Positions 58,381 through 64,000 of a DNA stretch of 64,000 nucleotides are shown piece by piece. The notes beneath the pieces were generated by a model. It searched no databases. It had not been told where the DNA came from and worked only from the letters and a program-made list of their open reading frames with translations. This DNA comes from Mantis religiosa (taxonomy: Eukaryota; Arthropoda; Insecta; Mantodea; Mantidae). The DNA lies in NCBI GenBank assembly GCA_030765055.1, contig CM060955.1, positions 94,882,245 through 94,946,244 of the forward strand. The letters are read 5' to 3'. Position 1 is the stretch's first letter. Every line of letters begins with the position of its first letter. The translations under genes and the position numbers were made by a program.

Positions 58381-59362
58381 TGTGACATTGTGGGTTCGTG
58401 AAATTAAAAGTCCAATTGCACCACTCAAAAATGTTCTTTATTTCCACCAAATTACAGTCGGAACACTTGCCGATTATACAGAATTACGTAATGCACACAA
58501 TTACAATTCACCAGTTCGTCTGTCACAGGTCCACTGCACGCTCACAGTTACGTACAACTCCTCTGATGCACGTTCGCAGTCTTCCGGTCCGTTAACTCAC
58601 TCGGTGCTCCACACGGCTGCTCGCCAAGAACTGAACTGACTCCAAGAGCCAAGAGCAGGTGCAGGTCGCCCGGGTTCTCCCGGGCGGAGGGTTACGTGCC
58701 ACGGTACCTATGCGCTGTGCGGATTTACCCGTGCGGTAAAATAGATCTAAGTTACTGCGCAAGCTTGCGTGTCGTTGTGTTAGACGGCGCAGTTGGCCTC
58801 TGCTGATGCTTCTGGTGCCGGGATATTCCCCTCGGGGGACAGTGCCCGTTCCACCCTGCTTTTGCGGTCGCTAGCGAGCCGAGAAGCCGTGGTGGAACCA
58901 GAAGCGAGAGGCCAGATGGAAATTTGGTTAATGATGTTGGTATTTCCAGGTCGTGCGCGCGCCCAGGGCACGACTGCAGGTGTTAACCTGCCAGCCGCGG
59001 CGAGGGCGCGATTTGACCTGGCCTCGCCAACTGCAGCCCCTTTTTATAGGAATATCGGTGTTTCTCGAACTCTCGCGTTTCAGTGAATCTCCGGGATAGG
59101 TTCCAGATGGCAGGGGGAGGGGAAAGAGACGGCCAGTAATGTGTTTCCAACCATCCCTTCGTTACCGCTATAAGACAAATGGGTAGGCGTGGCCGAATGC
59201 CTCCCGTCTGGCCCTACTGCCGGCCGGTTCTATAGGGATTTCCGACGTTCGGGTGACATTAAGAAAACTTGCTGCAAGTGGCACTTTTTTCCCCACAGAT
59301 CAAAACCCATTTTCACCTAGGAATAAAAAGAATCAACTTTAATTTTTGTTCTCTCTTTCTCA
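58381..59362 (-). mobile_element. GC-rich LTR-like block (probable solo LTR), 982 bp
   Basis: Read on the reverse strand: TG start, TATAAAAAGG near 59045, a long GC-rich stretch, AATAAAGAACATTT near 58437, then ACGAACCCACAATGTCACA. ATTAT occurs on both sides (58376-58380 and 59363-59367). The 3' part matches 26880-26945 and 25057-25110. If correct, U3 is about 300 bp and U5 about 60 bp. The high GC, unlike its surroundings, marks it as a separate insertion. Confidence 0.55.
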
Positions 59363-59367
59363 ATTAT

Positions 59368-60257
59368 TTTATTTCAGGCATAGTAAGAAACGTCTGTTTA
59401 CTAAAAGCATGTAAAATGATAATGTCAACTTCAGAACAAAAGTGCAAATTTCAATATATTCCTAGGCGTCTCCACATAAGAAAGTACCCCAATCGCACGT
59501 CCGCTGCTATGGCCACGAAGGAGTGGAGAATAGGGGTGGTATAGGGCGGTTCTCGCGACCGTAAGACGAGGACTTTTCAAAACAAGGTCCAATATTCTTT
59601 ATTGTTACTGAATGTTAACAATTTGTGTTCTTTTGTTTCTTGTTAATTTGTCTGCCAGTACGTTTATTATGGAGACGAATATGTTATGGAGCTACTGTAC
59701 AAACATGCTAAACACAAAGTTGACGAATACAAATGCACACACCGCTAGCGGTACCTGTTAAATTTTGCTGAGGTAACCTGACGTAAGTGGACAGCTTGGA
59801 AATTCATATTTCTTCCCGTTCGTATAATTTAGTTTCTTTAACTGTGTCATGTGAGTTGTCCACAAAGTTAAGGTTGCAAACGAAATATCAACCCTACTTC
59901 TTTCTCTTTGCTATGTATTGAATGCATATTCATGCATATTTGTTTAACATGGTGTACAAAATTGTCTGCGCTAATTTTAGTTCAATAAGAAATAATTAGG
60001 TATGGGTTGATACCAGTTTCTCTCAATAATGGATTCGCGATACTAGTAGACGATATTTTTCACGATACCCTATACCTCGATAATGGATCCCGACATTTCT
60101 ACTTCTAGCGTCAATGCAAAATAGAATGTCAAATGTGTTATGCCAATAAAATTAAATGGTGTACTTATTTAATGATAAAAACTTAAAACCATTAATGTTC
60201 ATATTTTTAAACTCTACATTGGACATTTAAAAGAAAAACAGTTCACTTATATATACA
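59368..60257. other. No recognised feature
   Basis: Mostly AT-rich. The 91-codon frame from 59269 is unrecognised. Confidence 0.4.
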
Positions 60258-61562
60258 CGAGGGCTGTTCAATAAAGAATGATCATAATTTTTCTACGGTC
60301 ATAACTTTTACGCACTAAAATTCAATCTTATTGTATTCCGTTAGCTTAATGTGAAACAAACTCGCCATGGTAGTTTCAGTGTTGGTACTCCTGGTTCCCG
60401 CCTGTGAGGTAAGTTCAGACATGTTCAGTATAGCCTACCGCTACAATGGAGGTGGCACGCGAGGAACAATGTACGGCTTTGAAATTCTCAACAAATCTTC
60501 AGTTGAGGCCTATACAATGTTACAGGAGGCCTATGGAGGGTCTGTTCTTCCCTACAGCACAGCTCGAAGGCGGTTTAAAATGTTTAAAGAGGGGAGACCA
60601 TCAGTTTCAAAGGAAGGCGGACCCGGTGCTCCAATTACTGCTCTTACGGAAGAAAACATCAACACTGCTGCTGCCATTGTGAGAGAGGATCGATGAATTA
60701 CCTTAAGATCACTTTCTGAAAAACTGAACATTTCATTGGGTGCCACCCAGACGTTGGTGACAGAAACATTACACATGAGACGTGTTGGTGGACGATGGGT
60801 TCCAAGACTGTTGATTCCCAAACTAAAGGACATTCACGTGCAGGTCTGCATGCAGTTAAAGTTAATGTTAGAGGAAGATCCGGAGTTTCTTTCAAACGTA
60901 ATCACTGCTGATGAAACTTGGCTACATCATTTTGATCCTGAGAGCAAACAGCAAAGCTCAGTGTGGAAATCTTCTTCATCACCAACACCCAAAAAAAGCA
61001 AAAGTAGTTACTTTTGCTGGAAAAGTTATGGTCATCTCATTATTTGATATTCATGGAATGGTTTATCAGCATGTTGTACCTGCACACACATCACTAACTG
61101 GACAATACTACAGGGATGACCTGAAAACATTGCAAGTCCATATCAGGCGCAAGGGATCACATTTCTGTGAAGCAGGCTGGATGCTTCACCACGATAATGC
61201 GTGGCCGCATATTGCCAATGTTGTTGCTGAATATCTTGCAAAATTCAACGTGAAGTGCATCCATCACCCTCCCTATAGTCCGGATTTAGCCCCATGTGAC
61301 TTTTTTCTATTCCCTAACTTGAAGAAACGCCTTCGTGTGAGGCATTATCCATCATCAGAAGCAGTGGTGAAGGCTGCGGAGGCGATTTTGAAGGATCTCT
61401 CAAAAATGGTTTCCAGCATGTCTTTGAAGACTGGCAGAAACGCTGGGACAAGTGCATCGCATTCAGGGGAGGCTATTTTGAGAAGGACCATCAAAATTAT
61501 GAGGATGAGTAAAGGTACGTTGTCTAAAAAAGTTGTGATCATTCTTTATTGAACAGCCCTCG
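60258..61562 (+). mobile_element. Mariner (family M1) copy 1, full length
   Basis: 1305 bp with inverted ends of about 27 bp (CGAGGGCTGTTCAATAAAGA at the left and its complement at the right). TA follows the right end; the left neighbour is CA, probably a decayed TA. This is the reference for copies 2 and 3. It has one broken transposase gene and a short 5' leader. Confidence 0.9.
60446..61512 (+). pseudogene. Mariner transposase pseudogene (DD34D)
   Basis: About 355 codons, the usual length. Order: N-terminal helix-turn-helix (SVEAYTMLQEAYG; TARRRFKMFKEGRPS), a stop TGA at 60694 where Arg is expected, second DNA-binding part (LSEKLNISLGATQTLV), first catalytic Asp at 60910 (TADETW), an A-run frameshift near 60993, second Asp at 61193 (HHDNAWPH), third Asp at 61298 (PDLAPCDFF). 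Exactly 34 residues lie between the last two. A second frameshift follows LKDLSK near 61405. All three catalytic acids survive, but three lesions prevent a full protein. Confidence 0.9.
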
Positions 61563-61564
61563 TA

Positions 61565-62460
61565 TGTAGGTACCAGCATTCTCATCCTTTCGTGGTCAAG
61601 TCAACTTCTTTTTCTGTCACATATGAATCCTGCAGTGCTAAATAGCATTTCAGAGAAAACAGTTGTAGGAGAATACACAAATATTTACATATTTTTTTTT
61701 TGCTCTGTAAATTTGGAATTTGTTTTGTAGTAATGGAGTGCACTAGAAAGAGGAGGTGACAAATGGTCATTGATATATGCAGTGATTTCTTCTTGGGAAC
61801 TGTTAAACTGGCACTGAATTTGACACACGATTTTCTTACATAAAGTTACTGTACACGTATCACATTCCTAGCAATTTCTTGGGCTTTGCAATGTTATATT
61901 GCAGCAGTACTATTTTGTGACCTTAAAGTAAAATAAAAATAGCAAAATAACCACTGAAGTGTCGAAAAGCTACCGAGCGAATTTTCTGAAGTATCGAGGA
62001 CCCATTCCTAGAATTAATTAAAAAAATTACCTCACTAAATATTCAGTGATTTAAAGTTCCTTTTTTATTTAATATTTAAAACACCTTCGCAACCAGAGAA
62101 TCCATATTATGGTTTTAATTCTTTTCATTTTGGAACATAAATAAAATGTCAAAGGAATTGTATGGAAAACGCCATCATGTATCAAAATAACTTTTGTTAT
62201 AGATAATCACATTGCATATAGGACTAAGAATTCACAAAGTCAAACACAAAAAGATAAACGATTTTATGTAGTAGTCATAGTGTTTATATTTTGGACCAGC
62301 TTTCAAATTGTAAATTTACCTAATTTTTCACCAATTTTAATTATATAAGGTGGTGCACATGTGATATTTCACTTCAAATAATGAACATTCAAGAAATTAT
62401 CGTTCGGTCCTATAATACCACTTTGCATTAAAGTTATTGCTACACTCAGCAGGCGGACAT
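61565..62460. other. No recognised feature
   Basis: AT-rich, nothing identified. Confidence 0.4.
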
Positions 62461-62464
62461 GCTA

Positions 62465-64000
62465 CGAGGCGTGTCTGTAAAATAAGGTCTTCAAGGTGCA
62501 GGAGCCGTGAGGAACATTATTACGTGAGATCCGGCAACACTGGCGTGTAGCTTGGTTTCAAATCCCCACCACAACGAACCCGTTGCAATCATTAGTCTTG
62601 ACTGGGCAGCCGTTTGCGATGGAGCTTCCTATCACTTCCTATCCCTCGTTGGGGAGGGGATCGGTCCTCTTCAGCTGCCGTGGTGCAGGCGTTGCGGACT
62701 CCTAGCACTCATGGTACCTCTGACGTTACTACAGAAACCTCGGGCCGAACATTCGAGCCGCTCCCTGATAGGGAGTTGTTCGGATTGGGTTGGACTCGAG
62801 GGGGCAGTGGTTCCCGATAGCCGTGGGAGATCGGATACTCTCCGGACGGGGTTGAGGGAAGCTATTAATATTCCCGCGTACTAGCCAGTACAGCTAGTAG
62901 AAGGTGTGCTAGATCACCAGGTGGCCCCACCGAGGTCATATCGGTAGCCTTCGCTTTTTGGAGTTTGCGCGCGTAAGTGGCGTATCCACTTCCATCCCGT
63001 CTTGAGTCCACAGGACCAGATGGGGGGCCTTGTTAGTCTCTAGGTCTTGCCCTATGGAAACAGCCTTGGAGAAGCCGGGCACCCTTTCGGGACAGCTCGG
63101 TAACTCCCTGGTAGTAGGAGGGCCGGATCCTTGTTCCTACGGGTCCAGGACTAATGGGAGTAGATCCTCTGGCATGAATTATCACTTCCTATCACTCCTA
63201 GTACTCGTGGTACCTCTGACGTTACTAGAAGAACCTCGGGCCAAACATTCGAGCCCCTCCCTGATAGGGAGTTGTTCGGATTGGGTTGGACTCGAGGGGG
63301 CAGTGTTTCCCGATACCCGTGGGAAATCGGGTAAGTCTCTGGACGGGGTTGAGGGAAGCTATTAATATTCCCGCGTACTAGCCAGCATAGCTGGTAGAAG
63401 GTGTGCTAGATCACCAGGCGGCCCCAACGAGGTTATATCGGTAGGCTTCCCACTTTGGTGTTGGCGCGCGTAAGTGGCGTATCCACTTCCATCCCGTCTT
63501 GAGTCCACAGGACCAGATGGGGGGGGGCTTGTTTGTTTCTAGGTCTTGCCCTATGGAAAGCCCCACGGAGGCGCCGGGCGCCCTTTCGGGACAGCTCGGT
63601 AACTCCCTGGGCGAAGGAGGCCTGGGTCCTTGGTCCTACGGGCCCAGGACTAATGGAAGAAGATCCTCTGGCATGAATTATCACTTCCGCCACCAAGTGC
63701 GAATTGCGTGCAGTGATCCGTTTTTTGAGTTCCAAGGGCACTACCCCCACTGAAATTCGTCGTCAGTTATGCGAAGTCTATGGGCCACAGTGTATGGACG
63801 TCAAAAACGTGCGAAAGTGGGCCAGAGAGTTCAAAGACGGACGTACAGACGTCTGTGACGAACAGCGTTCTGGTCGGCCTTCGGTTTCAGCCGAAACAAT
63901 TGCAAAAGTGGAGCAAGAAATGCTTAAAGATCGGCGTGTGACAGTTCACGAGCTGTGCGAACTTATCCCTGAAGTCACTAAGAACTACGATTGACAAGGT
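62465..64000 (+). mobile_element. Mariner (second family), cut by window edge, with doubled insert
   Basis: A TA-flanked start (CGAGGCGTGTCTGTAAAATA) leads to ATG at 62619 (MELPITS). The frame is broken after TCC at 62639 by an insert and resumes at 63689 (ATKCELRAVIRFLSSKG), followed by EIRRQLCEVYG, KNVRKWAREFKDGRTDV, RSGRPSVS and TVHELCELIPEV, the N-terminal DNA-binding half of a mariner transposase of the GVQW-associated type. A single-base shift near 63975 adds a stop. The catalytic half lies beyond the window. Confidence 0.8.
62640..63678. repeat. GC-rich insert present twice in tandem, each bordered by the same 10 bp
   Basis: Unit 1 (62640-63179, 540 bp) and unit 2 (63190-63678, 489 bp) are clearly homologous; unit 1 has about 52 extra bases at its start. 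TATCACTTCC occurs before, between and after them (62630-62639, 63180-63189, 63679-63688). The units share GGTACCTCTGACGTTACTA, GAGGGAAGCTATTAATATTC and GGACAGCTCGGTAACTCCCT. No protein, tRNA-like head or known terminus was recognised. Confidence 0.8.

Noticed and set aside
58783..59086. GC-rich open frames around 58.8-59.1 kb as a host exon
   Set aside because: They lie inside the LTR-like block with a TATA box, a poly(A) signal and a candidate 5-bp duplication, and show no protein similarity that I recognise.
62552..63365. Open frames of about 110 codons in the GC-rich doubled insert
   Set aside because: They differ in frame and ends between the two units and show no known domain. GC-rich sequence lacks stops by chance.

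Overview
The window looks like non-coding, repeat-dominated nuclear DNA from an insect with a large genome. The tRNA-derived short repeats, the mariner, Tigger and Harbinger relics, and the non-LTR and Penelope retroelements fit a cockroach or termite (Blattodea), possibly Periplaneta. That taxonomic guess is from memory of repeat types, not from a search. I found no convincing host gene. Every coding trace I can support belongs to a mobile element, and nearly all are broken by stops, frameshifts, deletions or later insertions. Base composition is AT-rich, apart from a GC-rich LTR-like block (58.4-59.4 kb) and a GC-rich doubled insert (62.6-63.7 kb).

Layout: 0.7-2.1 kb is a three-level nest (an IS630/Tc3-type transposase relic, cut by a TTAA-flanked element, cut by a SINE). 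6.8-7.3 kb is the first of several inverted SINE composites. 9.1-9.8 and 11.1-12.65 kb are mariner-type relics, the second holding a solo LTR. 13-16.6 kb has two tRNA-derived SINEs and a Tc1/IS630-type transposon with a 211-bp tandem duplication. 17.4-18.5 kb is a Penelope-like element. 18.5-21.5 kb is a duplicated SINE cassette, split in one copy by a LINE with a ~740-bp AAAT tail. 22-29 kb holds transposon ends, LTR-like blocks and a hAT relic. 29.7-31.1 kb is a Penelope inverted repeat split by a SINE composite. 32.0-34.0 kb is a Tigger element split by a Harbinger element. 35-40 kb has SINEs and an I-type LINE. 40.7-45 kb has a second TTAA element, a transposase relic and a mariner. 46-49.8 kb has more SINE composites. 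50.4-52.9 kb is a ~645-bp AAT array, then a LINE split by a small transposon and capped by a SINE. 54 kb is a solo LTR and 55.4-56.3 kb a Tigger relic. 56.9-58.25 kb is a SINE split by a LINE. 60.3-61.6 kb is the best-preserved mariner. 62.5 kb to the right edge is another mariner, with the doubled insert inside its reading frame.

The elements do not act as a pathway. They form a record of successive insertions, and many events can be ordered because one copy is intact where another is cut. The most unusual signal is one tRNA-derived repeat family (here called SINE-B). At most loci it lies as an antisense copy joined to a sense copy, and at several loci the whole inverted composite, not each half, is bordered by one 10-13 bp direct repeat. 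This suggests the fold-back form itself may be mobile.
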